The notes: generated by a model not told the origin, from the sequence alone. DNA of 64,000 nt from Lantana camara (GCA_037501455.1 CM074856.1:91710001-91774000); one strand, 5' to 3'. Counted from the first letter of the stretch, positions 44,438 to 58,600 are shown. Numbers and translations: made by a program.

Positions 44438-46883
44438 TTCTTAAGTGGTATCAGAGCTCTAGGTTGCAAAACCGAGCTCTAGTGTCGTGTTGTGTCTGTC
44501 TAGGTCGTACGGCGTAGGAATAACTGCGCATTGCATTTGTTTGACTTGATACTTTGACCCTTGCGCATGAATTGTTTCGTGATTATATGATTGTGTGCAC
44601 ATTATGACTTTGATTATGCAACGTCTTATTTTATGTGCTTTATAAATTACAACTAAATGTTGCATTTTTGTGATATACTTGTTACATTTCATTTGCATCT
44701 TAATCCGCATGCATCGAATTTAGTGTTTGAATTTCAGGGTGTCATCTGAGTCAGCACTGAGATTTCCCTCCGTCAACACTACTTATTAGCACTACAACGA
44801 GAACACGCCGTAATTCGAAGATGAAAGGATTCTTTACCAAGATCGATGGTCATGAAAAGCTTCAGAGTTGAAGGAATGAGATTTACTATATTGACTTACT
44901 ATCTTAAAGTCAATTGAAAGATAAAGTTTGACGAATTTTCATCTTAAGGATTCGTTCATTTAAAGGTAGTCAACTTGTTTAGGGAAATGAGTCAATGGAG
45001 GAGAATCTGATCAAGTAGAACCGATTTGAAGGAGTTTGATGAGCTTTCGTCTTGATGATTCGCTTATTTGAAAGTAGTCACCTTGTTGATTGAAACGAGT
45101 CAATGTAGAAGAATCCGATCAAATAAGATCCGATCAAGTTCAAGGGATGTGGATACATGTTACTTAAGCAACGAGCTACAAACCATCGGTGAGTGTTGAA
45201 GGTTTTGGTGCCGTTTAGAGTTAACAAGACAAGATTGGTTGTTAGCTCTCGGGTGTTTTCTTCAAGGTGAGATGGAAGTTTCTGCTGAGATGGAAGATTC
45301 TGCTGAGGTGGGAATAGATCACATAGATGCCGAAAGACTTTACTCAAGTTTTAGAATCGAAACCCATGAGTTGCTTTGGGAAGTGCCTAATACCACGACC
45401 GTCCAACGTAGCTCTGAGATGGATTTCTGATTGGCAATCGAATTATGGGCAATTCCTTGAGGATGAGCAGACTAAGGTTTAACATATAAGTCAAGAGTTC
45501 TTGAAGGAGACTGTGGATGATTCTGGTTGGGCAAGGATTATGGTTTAGTAGAGAGTTGGATGATGGTCATAATTGACAAATTACTTCTTCACATCAAAAG
45601 ATTTAAGACAACAAGTTCAGATGACGGAGGTTGCATCATTATCGGCTTAATCAACTCCTACCACTTCGTCTCAACTTCCTGTCAAGATTTTGACACTACG
45701 GTGATCGGTACGCCAAGCATTCATGGCATTTGCACACATGCATCGCTTAAATACTCTTACCTTGTTTTGCTTGATGTGGGTGATGACTATTGTTGTTTCA
45801 ATTGTGATAACTTGGATACTTGATCTAGTATTTGTAACTTGAAATTTCTACTTGTATGAACCATTGCTGAAATGAATGAGTTATGTACTTATGTTAACTA
45901 TTTATGCCTATGTGATTTAAAACTCTCTTGATTGCTCACTAACTTCTCATATAACACACATACCTACTGTGACCTTGTTTTATAGGGATTCCATCGCGAT
46001 ATCCCCCTTGAGTTGAGGTATGAGCATTGAATCTATACTCAAGGGACACCGATATCAGTTGTATAAGGTACACCAAACATGCATTGCATACTTTTCGTCA
46101 AGTGTTACTCTGATGTGTGTATGTATGATTAACTGATCAGTGGATTTAAGTGCAAGAGAGACCTTAGGTTCCCTCTTTTTACGTGTTGGAGAGATGTAGG
46201 ATTCTCTCTATTTATGTGATAGAAAGATGTTGGATTCCTTCTCAGTTTTGTGCACGAGAGATGTTGGATTCTCTTGTACTTAGATATTCGGAGATGTTGG
46301 ATTCTCTTGAATCTAAGGGTTTGAGAAATGATGGATTTTCTCAAACTAGAATGTTTGGGAGATGTGGAAATCTTTCAGACTTAGGTTGAGAGACGGGGTT
46401 CTCTCATTATGTGTTTGAGAGACGGGGATTCTCTCAATTGTGTGCTTGAGAGACGGGGTTCTCTCAATTACGTGTGCGAGAGACGGGGTTCTCTGTCTTG
46501 TGTGTGCCGAGGGACGGGGCTCACTTACTTTACGTGCAGAGAGATGGGATTCTCTCTTGTTTGTTGAGGTTGCGATACACATTGTCCTGACAACGGTCTT
46601 CAAGTGACAAGTTTGCGACGCCATCGAAGTTGAGTGCAGTGATAACTGTTCGTCTCACGAGAATGGTCGAACAACTTGATGAAAGCAACGGTCCAGTACT
46701 CAAACAGATCCCAATGACAAAGAGATATCGCGAGAAAGGTCCAGTAAAGACAATGAGAGTAAACTTCACAACGGAGGCTATGTTTTACGCAACTCCTCGA
46801 GAAGGGTTAAGACACTATCAACTCGAAGCTCTTCTAGCTCAGGAGTGGAACCTGGGGACCAGGTTCTCTTAAGGGGGGAAGGA
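44438..46883 (+). mobile_element. D interior 2 (2446 bp, non-coding)
   Basis: Virtually identical to interior 1, so these two share the most recent common copy. Same primer site, hairpin array (46147-46569), pre-PPT hairpin (46848-46866) and purine tract. Confidence 0.85.
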
Positions 46884-49800
46884 TGTAACACCCCGCATTT
46901 TCAGAGCAAGATACGATGTCGTTTTCGTGCGATTAGATTGTTATTTATTTAACTCTGCTTGTGTTTGAATGACTTTAATCATGTTTTAATCGTTTAATTG
47001 ACTCAATTGTAATCATATGGAAATATGTGAACTTAATTGAAATATGCATTTAGTGTCTAATTGCTCTTTAGATTAAATTATGTGGGCTAATCTGAAATTA
47101 ATAAAGTTGGGGATCTATTTCTAATTATGAGAAATTCAATTTGGACTTATTTGAACACTACTCTAAATCTTGGGGGTACTTTTATAATTTCTTAAACTTT
47201 AACTGGACTTAATTGACTTTTGTATGGAACTTGGGGACTCAATCGCATCAACTAATTCTTGAGGGACTTAATCGCAATTTTGGGCGAATCGGTCCCTTCT
47301 TAACCGAGAACCCTAAGTGCTGCCTTCATTTCCTCTTCATCCCCTCTCACTCCAGGAACCAGCCGCCCAACCCTAGCAGTCCCACTTTCGTTTCTTCTCC
47401 TCCCATACGAGACCTTCAACAGCAGCGCAACCATTCCTTCCCTCCGTCTTCGCCTCTCGCCGCCTGTTGCGAGGAAGGAGGCCAGTCCGCGCGCCACCAC
47501 TTCTACTGGCGAACCCCACCACTGGCCATTCACTCTTTCTCTCCCTCCTCCGCCACTACGAGCTGTCCCGGTGAACAAGGAGAGAAAAACAGGGCAAAGC
47601 AGCAGCATCACTGTCGCCAACCGCCATCACGCTACCATTCAGACACCACCGTGACCTTTCTGCCGCCGCTACCTTTTCCGACAACCAATCACCATCATCT
47701 CCCCCAGATCTCCTCCTCTCACCACCGGAGATTCGGCACCTCGTCGCCGCCACCCCCGTCTTCTCTCTAGTACCAGATCCGAAAAATGGAGGAATTCCAT
47801 GCTACCGCCATCATCTCCTTCCACCCTTCTTCTCTGCGGATCCCGATCAAGAAGCAACAACAACCCAACCATTTCTCTCTCTCACTCTAGAGCAGTGGCG
47901 CCACCACCGCCGTCTCCTTCTTCCACCTCTCTTCTCCCCTTCGTCTTCATAGCAGCGGTGGCACTACACGCCATCTCCACCAAGAGTGCCGCCGATTCGC
48001 CGCCATTATCTCATCTGTCTCGCTAGCAACTCAATGACTCCGCCACCGCCGCGGCTTTAACCAAGCGCCACCACCTTTCACCGTTGCACATCCAATACCG
48101 CCATCCTTTCCATCTTCTTCCAGATCTGAGCAGGGCCAAGATTTTCCCTCTTCGCACCGACAACCACCACGCCAGATCTGGCGTCTCACGCGCCACCCTC
48201 CGCCGCCGTTCGGACACTAGCTCTGATGCCTTGCCACCAGACCGCCGCCCTTGCTCGCACCGATCTGAGCAGAATCGGAACCCCTTCCGCCGCCAGTAGC
48301 CACCATTCAACCACCAACGGTTGACGAGGCACTACAGTTCACCACCACCGTAGCAGACGACAACCCCAACTCGGTTCTGCCAGCCTGCTTCGCCGTCGCT
48401 GCAAGTTTTTCCCCATTTCCTTCATTTCAGAAACGTGAGCCTCAACCTTCTTATTTGTGAACTGTAATTTCTGCATTTTGTGGAATAATTTTACCAATAG
48501 ATTTTGTGTTATAGGATGAGTTCAATCAACTTGCAGGTTAATTGTATAATGCTCGATTGTAATGGTTAATTATTTCATACTCAATTGTAAATAATACAAT
48601 AGTTTAATAATTTCAGTTATTGAGCCTAATTAAATGTGTAAGTTAAATAAAGGTCAATTGTGCAGCTGTAATTTGATCTAATTACTGAATGAATCGAGTT
48701 GGTGTTGTTGAATCGCAAAGTTTGTTGGTTGTCATAAGCTAGTTCTGTAACCTGTGAATTTCTATGTGATACTGTGTGTGTGCGTGAGTGTTGTTGTGTA
48801 TATATATATAAATTTGAATATGTGTATTGCTAGGTGATGTGCATGTGGGAATTGTGATTTGGAAGTGTTGTTGAATGTGTGTGTACGAACCGGGGTGTGT
48901 ATAGATATTTATATATATATCTACATCAATATAGCTGATCACACATGCTATATATATATATATATATATATATATTGATGTTTATGGTAATCACATGAAG
49001 GGTATTGATGAATTATAATTCTGAGGAATTAGGGTAAGTGTTCATACATATATATATTTTGCTATGGCTTGAGTTTTTGAAAACATAAGTACATATTTTT
49101 GTAAATGAGAAATGTTAGACTTTATACTTGACGTTTGTTTGTGCGTGAGAATGATTGGTGCGTGTGTGATGCATATATATAAATATAAGGTGATATCAAA
49201 TGGGTGCATATTTATGTGTTTGTGTATGACTGTGTGTTGAATGTCATGTGAAACTTCGTAAGACCCTTAATTAAATTGCATGTTGGTAATTAATGTGTTG
49301 GTAATAAATGAACTATTTGAGAATCTCTTATTTTACAATTTTTCCCAAATGGGTTATGCAAGAATTGTAATATCTTTATAATTAATTGTGGATTTAGTGT
49401 GTTGTGCATTTGTACCTGCATGCTGTTGTGTGTATGCGGGTGTGATGATGTATATGTATATTATATTGTTTGCTATATTGAATAATTCCCAAATTGTTAT
49501 ATATTATTAGGGAAATGTTTGAGATTAGTGGATATCTCATTAAATGCATATATGTTATTTATTACTCAACCATGCTAGTAATAGATTGATAATGTTGGAT
49601 ATTAAATTGAAATGAACTCATAATCATTGCCGTGCGCCTATGTGGTTCATGTCTGAGTCGTGTCTCATAAATACTTTGTGTTTCCTTTTCTGTCAGTGAT
49701 CTCCAGGGTGGAGACAACCCGATCAAGTTTGCTTTCGTCTTGTCAGTTCTCATTTCTCGTCGCTTCTCAGGTGAGGTTTAGGATTTTGTATAGTTATGCG

Positions 49801-51130
49801 ACCTATGGCCTTAATATGCTGAATTCAACCCTTGCATGCGAGTATATCTATTATAAATACGTATGTGTTGGATATGATATTTTTATGACCTTCTGAATCA
49901 ACTCTGTTTGGAAAATTAAATATGAAAGCATATGTAAGCTATTTTGGGAAAACAATTGTGTTGTGATTATGTAGCAAGATTGCCATGAAAGATTGGCGTA
50001 TGTGATCCGTTGTGATCTGTTCTGTTGTGATCCGTTGTGATCTGTGTGTGGATCGATCCTGGTGAGCTGCGGAATGGGTACCCCCGGGACGGTTAGGGCC
50101 GTCGGGGCATTTATCCATAGCGTAGTTCCATTTGAGATATCATTGTGCGACCTTAGGGTGATGAGGGAGGCGTGGTATCTTGAGCCTTCGGCTAAGGCCG
50201 GGGAGGACTCTTGTGGGTTCGCAACCCCTTGAGGGTGAGTCTATTTTAGACGGTTTATACTCGATGGTATGGGGACGGTACATCTCCTCCATCATTGGTG
50301 TAGAGGTTGGATTGATTTTGATTTATGTTATGAGGAGTTGAGGTTGGAAGCTCGTACTCGCCGAGCAGTTGATTATGTTATGTTATGGAATTATGAATCG
50401 GGATAGAGTCTTTCTGGAAAATGATTTCCAAACTTATATCTATATCTTATTTGGGTTCTTTCAAAATGTTTTGGTATGTAACACCTACTCCCGGTTCATG
50501 AGTCCATCCTTTTTATTCTGTGCTATGCTCTTTACATATATATTGTGGGTGTGCGTTAGCCCCCTCACTCGGTCAAGTTGACTGACCCTTCATTTACACT
50601 TTTAGTTGCAGGATTGTTGGCGTTTGCTAGGCGGAAGTGAGTCCTTTGAGTTGCACTTAGTCGGTCTAGTCATTCTATTTGCATTTGTCTTTTCATACAC
50701 TTTATTTATGCTTTGACTTGTAGACTTGAGATTATACTTTACTATTCGGTAGCCCTGCGTGGCACTCTCATTCGGCCCTTGTGGCACTAGATGATTATTA
50801 CTTTATGTTGATATTCGGGACTAGGGATTTATGCTAGTTGAACCCGTCACTTGTTATGTTTGTTGATCTATTATTCGGGATTAGGTATCTATGCTAGTTG
50901 AACCCGTCACCTGCTTTGTATATTTTGTTTTAAATGCTTCCGCTCTCTATTGTTGTTGGTTTTAATTGCTTCCGAACTCTGAGTTTTGGTCAAGTTAGAT
51001 CCGCCTAGCCTAGTGTGTGAGTTGGTCTCCCGTTCGCTCTGATTCGGATTCGGGCATGGACTTTCATTTCATGTTCCGGGTCTGGGTCATAGTGCGGGGG
51101 ATGTGGCACTTCTCCGTTTGGGGTGTTACA
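46884..51130 (+). repeat. D LTR 3 (4247 bp)
   Basis: Groups with LTR 4 through much of its first 2.6 kb and has a TA run of 27 (48949-48975). Private changes include A at about 47014, G in CTTCGTAAG (49258) and A in TTCCGAAC (50974). Confidence 0.9.
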
Positions 51131-53576
51131 TTCTTAAGTGGTATCAGAGCTCTAGGTTGCAAAACCGAGCTCTAGTGTCGTGTTGTGTCTGTCTAGGTCG
51201 TACGGCGTAGGAATAACTGCGCATTGCATTTGTTTGACTTGATACTTTGACCCTTCCGCATGAATTGTTTCGTGATTATATGATTGTGTGCACATTATGA
51301 CTTTGATTATGCAACGTCTTATTTTATGTGCTTTATAAATTACAACTAAATGTTGCATTTTTGTGATATACTTGTTACATTTCATTTGCATCTTAATCCG
51401 CATGCATCGAATTTAGTGTTTGAATTTCAGGGTGTCATCTGAGTCAGCACTGAGATTTCCCTCCGTCAACACTACTTATTAGCACTACAACGAGAACACG
51501 CCGTAATTCGAAGATGAAAGGATTCTTTACCAAGATCGATGGTCATGAAAAGCTTCAGAGTTGAAGGAATGAGATTTACTATATTGACTTACTATCTTAA
51601 AGTCAATTGAAAGATAAAGTTTGACGAATTTTCATCTTAAGGATTCGTTCATTTAAAGGTAGTCAACTTGTTTAGGGAAATGAGTCAATGGAGGAGAATC
51701 TGATCAAGTAGAACCGATTTGAAGGAGTTTGATGAGCTTTCGTCTTGATGATTCGCTTATTTGAAAGTAGTCACCTTGTTGATTGAAACGAGTCAATGTA
51801 GAAGAATCCGATCAAATAAGATCCGATCAAGTTCAAGGGATGTGGATACATGTTACTTAAGCAACGAGCTACAAACCATCGGTGAGTGTTGAAGGTTTTG
51901 GTGCCGTTTAGAGTTAACAAGACAAGATTGGTTGTTAGCTCTCGGGTGTTTTCTTCAAGGTGAGATGGAAGTTTCTGCTGAGATGGAAGATTCTGCTGAG
52001 GTGGGAATAGATCACATAGATGCCGAAAGACTTTACTCAAGTTTTAGAATCGAAACCCATGAGTTGCTTTGGGAAGTGCCTAATACCACGACCGTCCAAC
52101 GTAGCTCTGAGATGGATTTCTGATTGGCAATCGAATTATGGGCAATTCCTTGAGGATGAGCAGACTAAGGTTTAACACATAAGTCAAGAGTTCTTGAAGG
52201 AGACTGTGGATGATTCTGGTTGGGCAAGGATTATGGTTTAGTAGAGAGTTGGATGATGGTCATAATTGACAAATTACTTCTTCACATCAAAAGATTTAAG
52301 ACAAGAAGTTCAGATGACGGAGGTTGCATCATTATCGGCTTAATCAACTCCTACCACTTCGTCTCAACTTCCTGTCAAGATTTTGACACTACGGTGATCG
52401 GTACGCCAAGCATTCATGGCATTTGCACACATGCATCGCTTAAATACTCTTACCTTGTTTTGCTTGATGTGGGTGATGACTATTGTTGTTTCAATTGTGA
52501 TAACTTGGATACTTGATCTAGTATTTGTAACTTGAAATTTCTACTTGTATGAACCATTGCTGAAATGAATGAGTTATGTACTTATGTTAACTATTTATGC
52601 CTATGTGATTTAAAACTCTCTTGATTGCTCACTAACTTCTCATATAACACACATACCTACTGTGACCTTGTTTTATAGGGATTCCATCGCGATATCCCCC
52701 TTGAGTTGAGGTATGAGCATTGAATCTATACTCAAGGGACACCGATATCAGTTGTATAAGGTACACCAAACATGCATTGCATACTTTTCGTCAAGTGTTA
52801 CTCTGATGTGTGTATGTATGATTAACTGATCAGTGGATTTAAGTGCAAGAGAGACCTTAGGTTCCCTCTTTTTACGTGTTGGAGAGATGTAGGATTCTCT
52901 CTATTTATGTGATAGAAAGATGTTGGATTCCTTCTCAGTTTTGTGCACGAGAGATGTTGGATTCTCTTGTACTTAGATATTCGGAGATGTTGGATTCTCT
53001 TGAATCTAAGGGTTTGAGAAATGATGGATTTTCTCAAACTAGAATGTTTGGGAGATGTGGAAATCTTTCAGACTTAGGTTGAGAGACGGGGTTCTCTCAT
53101 TATGTGTTTGAGAGACGGGGATTCTCTCAATTGTGTGCTTGAGAGACGGGGTTATCTCAATTACGTGTGCGAGAGACGGGGTTCTCTCTCTTGTGTGTGC
53201 CGAGGGACGGGGCTCACTCACTTTACGTGCAGAGAGATGGGATTCTCTCTTGTTTGTTGAGGTTGCGATACACATTGTCCTGACAACGGTCTTCAAGTGA
53301 CAAGTTTGCGATGCCATCGAAGTTGAGTGCAGTGATAACTGTTCGTCTCACGAGAATGGTCGAACAACTTGATGAAAGCAACGGTCCAGTACTCAAACAG
53401 ATCCCAATGACAAAGAGATATCGCGAGAAAGGTCCAGTAAAGACAATGAGAGTAAACTTCACAACGGAGGCTATGTTTTACGCAACTCCTCGAGAAGGGT
53501 TAAGACACTATCAACTCGAAGCTCTTCTAGCTCAGGAGTGGAACCTGGGGACCAGGTTCTCTTAAGGGGGGAAGGA
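51131..53576 (+). mobile_element. D interior 3 (2446 bp, non-coding)
   Basis: Differs from interiors 1 and 2 at about eight places (for example C at 51257, C in AACACATAAG near 52178, G in ACAAGAAG near 52305, T at 53312). It therefore descends from a different copy than the near-identical interiors 1 and 2. Hairpin array at 52840-53262. Confidence 0.85.
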
Positions 53577-55640
53577 TGTAACACCCCGCATTTTCAGAGC
53601 AAGATACGATGTCGTTTTCGTGCGATTAGATTGTTATTTATTTAACTCTGCTTGTGTTTGAATGACTTTAATCATGTTTTAATCGTTTAATTGACTCAAT
53701 TGTAATCTTATGGAAATATGTGAACTTAATTGAAATATGCATTTAGTGTCTAATTGCTCTTTAGATTAAATTATGTGGGCTAATCTGAAATTAATAAAGT
53801 TGGGGATCTATTTCTAATTATGAGAAATTCAATTTGGACTTATTTGAACACTACTCTAAATCTTGGGGGTACTTTTATAATTTCTTAAACTTTAACTGGA
53901 CTTAATTGACTTTTGTATGGAACTTGGGGACTCAATCGCATCAACTAATTCTTGAGGGACTTAATCGCAATTTTGGGCGAATCGGTCCCTTCTTAACCGA
54001 GAACCCTAAGTGCTGCCTTCATTTCCTCTTCATCCCCTCTCACTCCAGGAACCAGCCGCCCAACCCTAGCAGTCCCACTTTCGTTTCTTCTCCTCCCATA
54101 CGAGACCTTCAACAGCAGCGCAACCATTCCTTCCCTCCGTCTTCGCCTCTCGCCGCCTGTTGCGAGGAAGGAGGCCAGTCCGCGCGCCACCACTTCTACT
54201 GGCGAACCCCACCACTGGCCATTCACTCTTTCTCTCCCTCCTCCGCCACTACGAGCTGTCCCGGTGAACAAGGAGAGAAAAACAGGGCAAAGCAGCAGCA
54301 TCACTGTCGCCAACCGCCATCACGCTACCATTCAGACACCACCGTGACCTTTCTGCCGCCGCTACCTTTTCCGACAACCAATCACCATCATCTCCCCCAG
54401 ATCTCCTCCTCTCACCACCGGAGATTCGGCACCTCGTCGCCGCCACCCCCGTCTTCTCTCTAGTACCAGATCCGAAAAATGGAGGAATTCCATGCTACCG
54501 CCATCATCTCCTTCCACCCTTCTTCTCTGCGGATCCCGATCAAGAAGCAACAACAACCCAACCATTTCTCTCTCTCACTCTAGAGCAGTGGCGCCACCAC
54601 CGCCGTCTCCTTCTTCCACCTCTCTTCTCCCCTTCGTCTTCATAGCAGCGGTGGCACTACACGCTATCTCCACCAAGAGTGCCGCCGATTCGCCGCCATT
54701 ATCTCATCTGTCTCGCTAGCAACTCAATGACTCCGCCACCGCCGCGGCTTTAACCAAGCGCCACCACCTTTCACCGTTGCACATCCAATACCGCCATCCT
54801 TTCCATCTTCTTCCAGATCTGAGCAGGGCCAAGATTTTCCCTCTTCGCACCGACAACCACCACGCCAGATCTGGCGTCTCACGCGCCACCCTCCGCCGCC
54901 GTTCGGACACTAGCTCTGATGCCTTGCCACCAGACCGCCGCCCTTGCTCGCACCGATCTGAGCAGAATCGGAACCCCTTCCGCCGCCAGTAGCCACCATT
55001 CAACCACCAACGGTTGACGAGGCACTACAGTTCACCACCACCGTAGCAGACGACAACCCCAACTCGGTTCTGCCAGCCTGCTTCGCCGTCGCTGCAAGTT
55101 TTTCCCCATTTCCTTCATTTCAGAAACGTGAGCCTCAACCTTCTTATTTGTGAACTGTAATTTCTGCATTTTGTGGAATAATTTTACCAATAGATTTTGT
55201 GTTATAGGATGAGTTCAATCAACTTGCAGGTTAATTGTATAATGCTCGATTGTAATGGTTAATTATTTCATACTCAATTGTAAATAATACAATAGTTTAA
55301 TAATTTCAGTTATTGAGCCTAATTAAATGTGTAAGTTAAATAAAGGTCAATTGTGCAGCTGTAATTTGATCTAATTACTGAATGAATCGAGTTGGTGTTG
55401 TTGAATCGCAAAGTTTGTTGGTTGTCATAAGCTAGTTCTGTAACCTGTGAATTTCTATGTGATACTGTGTGTGTGCGTGAGTGTTGTTGTGTATATATAT
55501 ATAAATTTGAATATGTGTATTGCTAGGTGATGTGCATGTGGGAATTGTGATTTGGAAGTGTTGTTGAATGTGTGTGTACGAACCGGGGTGTGTATAGATA
55601 TTTATATATATATCTACATCAATATAGCTGATCACACATG

Positions 55641-55684
<44 letters not shown>

Positions 55685-57837
55685 ATGTTTATGGTAATCA
55701 CATGAAGGGTATTGATGAATTATAATTCTGAGGAATTAGGGTAAGTGTTCATACATATATATATTTTGCTATGGCTTGAGTTTTTGAAAACATAAGTACA
55801 TATTTTTGTAAATGAGAAATGTTAGACTTTATACTTGACGTTTGTTTGTGCGTGAGAATGATTGGTGCGTGTGTGATGCATATATATAAATATAAGGTGA
55901 TATCAAATGGGTGCATATTTATGTGTTTGTGTATGACTGTGTGTTGAATGTCATGTGAAACTTCATAAGACCCTTAATTAAATTGCATGTTGGTAATTAA
56001 TGTGTTGGTAATAAATGAACTATTTGAGAATCTCTTATTTTACAATTTTTCCCAAATGGGTTATGCAAGAATTGTAATATCTTTATAATTAATTGTGGAT
56101 TTAGTGTGTTGTGCATTTGTACCTGCATGCTGTTGTGTGTATGCGGGTGTGATGATGTATATGTATATTATATTGTTTGCTATATTGAATAATTCCCAAA
56201 TTGTTATATATTATTAGGGAAATGTTTGAGATTAGTGGATATCTCATTAAATGCATATATGTTATTTATTACTCAACCATGCTAGTAATAGATTGATAAT
56301 GTTGGATATTAAATTGAAATGAACTCATAATCATTGCCGTGCGCCTATGTGGTTCATGTCTGAGTCGTGTCTCATAAATACTTTGTGTTTCCTTTTCTGT
56401 CAGTGATCTCCAGGGTGGAGACAACCCGATCAAGTTTGCTTTCGTCTTGTCAGTTCTCATTTCTCGTCGCTTCTCAGGTGAGGTTTAGGATTTTGTATAG
56501 TTATGCGACCTATGGCCTTAATATGCTGAATTCAACCCTTGCATGCGAGTATATCTATTATAAATACGTATGTGTTGGATATGATATTTTTATGACCTTC
56601 TGAATCAACTCTGTTTGGAAAATTAAATATGAAAGCATATGTAAGCTATTTTGGGAAAACAATTGTGTTGTGATTATGTAGCAAGATTGCCATGAAAGAT
56701 TGGCGTATGTGATCCGTTGTGATCTGTTCTGTTGTGATCCGTTGTGATCTGTGTGTGGATCGATCCTGGTGAGCTGCGGAATGGGTACCCCCGGGACGGT
56801 TAGGGCCGTCGGGGCATTTATCCATAGCGTAGTTCCATTTGAGATATCATTGTGCGACCTTAGGGTGATGAGGGAGGCGTGGTATCTTGAGCCTTCGGCT
56901 AAGGCCGGGGAGGACTCTTGTGGGTTCGCAACCCCTTGAGGGTGAGTCTATTTTAGACGGTTTATACTCGATGGTATGGGGACGGTACATCTCCTCCATC
57001 ATTGGTGTAGAGGTTGGATTGATTTTGATTTATGTTATGAGGAGTTGAGGTTGGAAGCTCGTACTCGCCGAGCAGTTGATTATGTTATGTTATGGAATTA
57101 TGAATCGGGATAGAGTCTTTCTGGAAAATGATTTCCAAACTTATATCTATATCTTATTTGGGTTCTTTCAAAATGTTTTGGTATGTAACACCTACTCCCG
57201 GTTCATGAGTCCATCCTTTTTATTCTGTGCTATGCTCCTTACATATATATTGTGGGTGTGCGTTAGCCCCCTCACTCGGTCAAGTTGACTGACCCTTCAT
57301 TTACACTTTTAGTTGCAGGATTGTTGGCGTTTGCTAGGCGGAAGTGAGTCCTTTGAGTTGCACTTAGTCGGTCTAGTCATTCTATTTGCATTTGTCTTTT
57401 CATACACTTTATTTATGCTTTGACTTGTAGACTTGAGATTATACTTTACTATTCGGTAGCCCTGCGTTGCACTCTCATTCGGCCCTTGTGGCACTTGATG
57501 ATTATTACTTTATGTTGATATTCGGGACTAGGGATTTATGCTAGTTGAACCCGTCACTTGTTATGTTTGTTGATCTATTATTCGGGATTAGGTATCTATG
57601 CTAGTTGAACCCGTCACCTGCTTTGTATATTTTGTTTTAAATGCTTCCGCTCTCTATTGTTGTTGGTTTTAATTGCTTACGCACTCTGAGTTTTGGTCAA
57701 GTTAGATCCGCCTAGCCTAGTGTGTGAGTTGGTCTCCCGTTCGCTCTGATTCGGATTCGGGCATGGACTTCCATTTCATGTTCCGGGTCTGGGTCATAGT
57801 GCGGGGGATGTGGCACTTCTCCGTTTGGGGTGTTACA
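53577..57837 (+). repeat. D LTR 4 (4261 bp)
   Basis: Ends GGGTGTTACA before ACCTC. Very similar to LTR 3 in its first part, TA run of 41 (55642-55682). Private bases cluster near its end (57468, 57496, 57679, 57771); upstream I found only one (54665). Confidence 0.9.
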
Positions 57838-58241
57838 ACCTCAACCTTTCAGCTTTTGCAGGTTCGTGCTAGGCGGGAATTAGAGTCTAGCCTGTCTTTT
57901 ATTCGGTTCTAGCACTTCACCTTCCTATTTTAGCTCATGTATTGATACTTCTTATATTTTGTATTATGACTTACCTAATGTTGGAGGTGATATTGTATTG
58001 TATGAAATGTTGGTATCTATTAATAAATATGTAAATATGGTACCTATAAGTATTGAATGTTATTGCTTCCGCTTTTATTGATACAATTGTTTAGTGGTAT
58101 TATTTGAGGGTACCCGCCTAGCTTTTGAGTTGTATTGTCTCCCGTTCGCTATAGTTTCGGTTCATGTATGAATTACCCGTTTCATATGTGGATTGAGGCT
58201 ATAGTGCGGGGGATGTGGCGCCTAGCGTTCCGGGTGCTACA
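57838..58241 (+). mobile_element. Element E: solo LTR, second part
   Basis: The first five bases are D's target duplication. Continues with an acceptor-like TTTTGCAG (about 57862) and GCTAGGCGGGA, and ends with the terminal block GTGCGGGGGATGTGG and GGGTGCTACA at 58241. Confidence 0.85.
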
Positions 58242-58464
58242 AGACTGGTGGTATAAAACAGGGCATATTATAGTAATATCGCAGAATTTAAACACCCACA
58301 CATTCAAGCTATAATCCCGTGCGAGGTTTTGAGTTATTTCCCAAGTGGGTGAAAACAAAGAAAAACAATGATCGGGATTATAACGATCAATTTCATTCAT
58401 TCAATCATGCGGTGACTACGTGAGCCCGGCGAGAGGGCGAATTCTCCAACCTTCTCCTCGTGTG

Positions 58465-58600
58465 TGCATTTATTCATTCATTCGTTCATTCATTAGTGAT
58501 CACACCACAATCATTCATTCGTTCATTCATTAGTGATCACACCACAATCATTCATTCGTTCATTCATTCAGTCACTAACAATCATTCATCATCACTAACA
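58465..58600. repeat. CATT/CATTCGTT-rich tandem repeats in LTR F
   Basis: Short imperfect repeats of ATTCATTCGTTCATTCATTAG and of TGATCACACCACAATC, two to three copies each. Typical slippage product. Confidence 0.7.

Larger units (their letters stand above)
33497..57837 (+). mobile_element. Element D: tandem LTR-retrotransposon array, four LTRs and three interiors
   Basis: LTR-interior-LTR-interior-LTR-interior-LTR, with LTR starts at 33497, 40177, 46884 and 53577. The whole array is flanked by one target duplication, ACCTC (33492-33496 and 57838-57842). No duplication or foreign sequence occurs at the inner junctions; each interior runs from primer site to polypurine tract and straight into the next LTR. 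So it is one insertion later amplified, most simply by unequal crossing-over between LTRs. The three interiors are all 2446 bp. The LTR length differences (4234, 4261, 4247, 4261) are fully explained by a TA run, one 8 bp indel and one single base. The LTRs are longer than the interior, and the interior has no gag-pol, so D is non-autonomous (LARD-like). Confidence 0.9.

Noticed and set aside
33497..57837. D as four independent insertions side by side
   Set aside because: Only one target duplication exists, at the outer ends, and each inner LTR is shared by two interiors.
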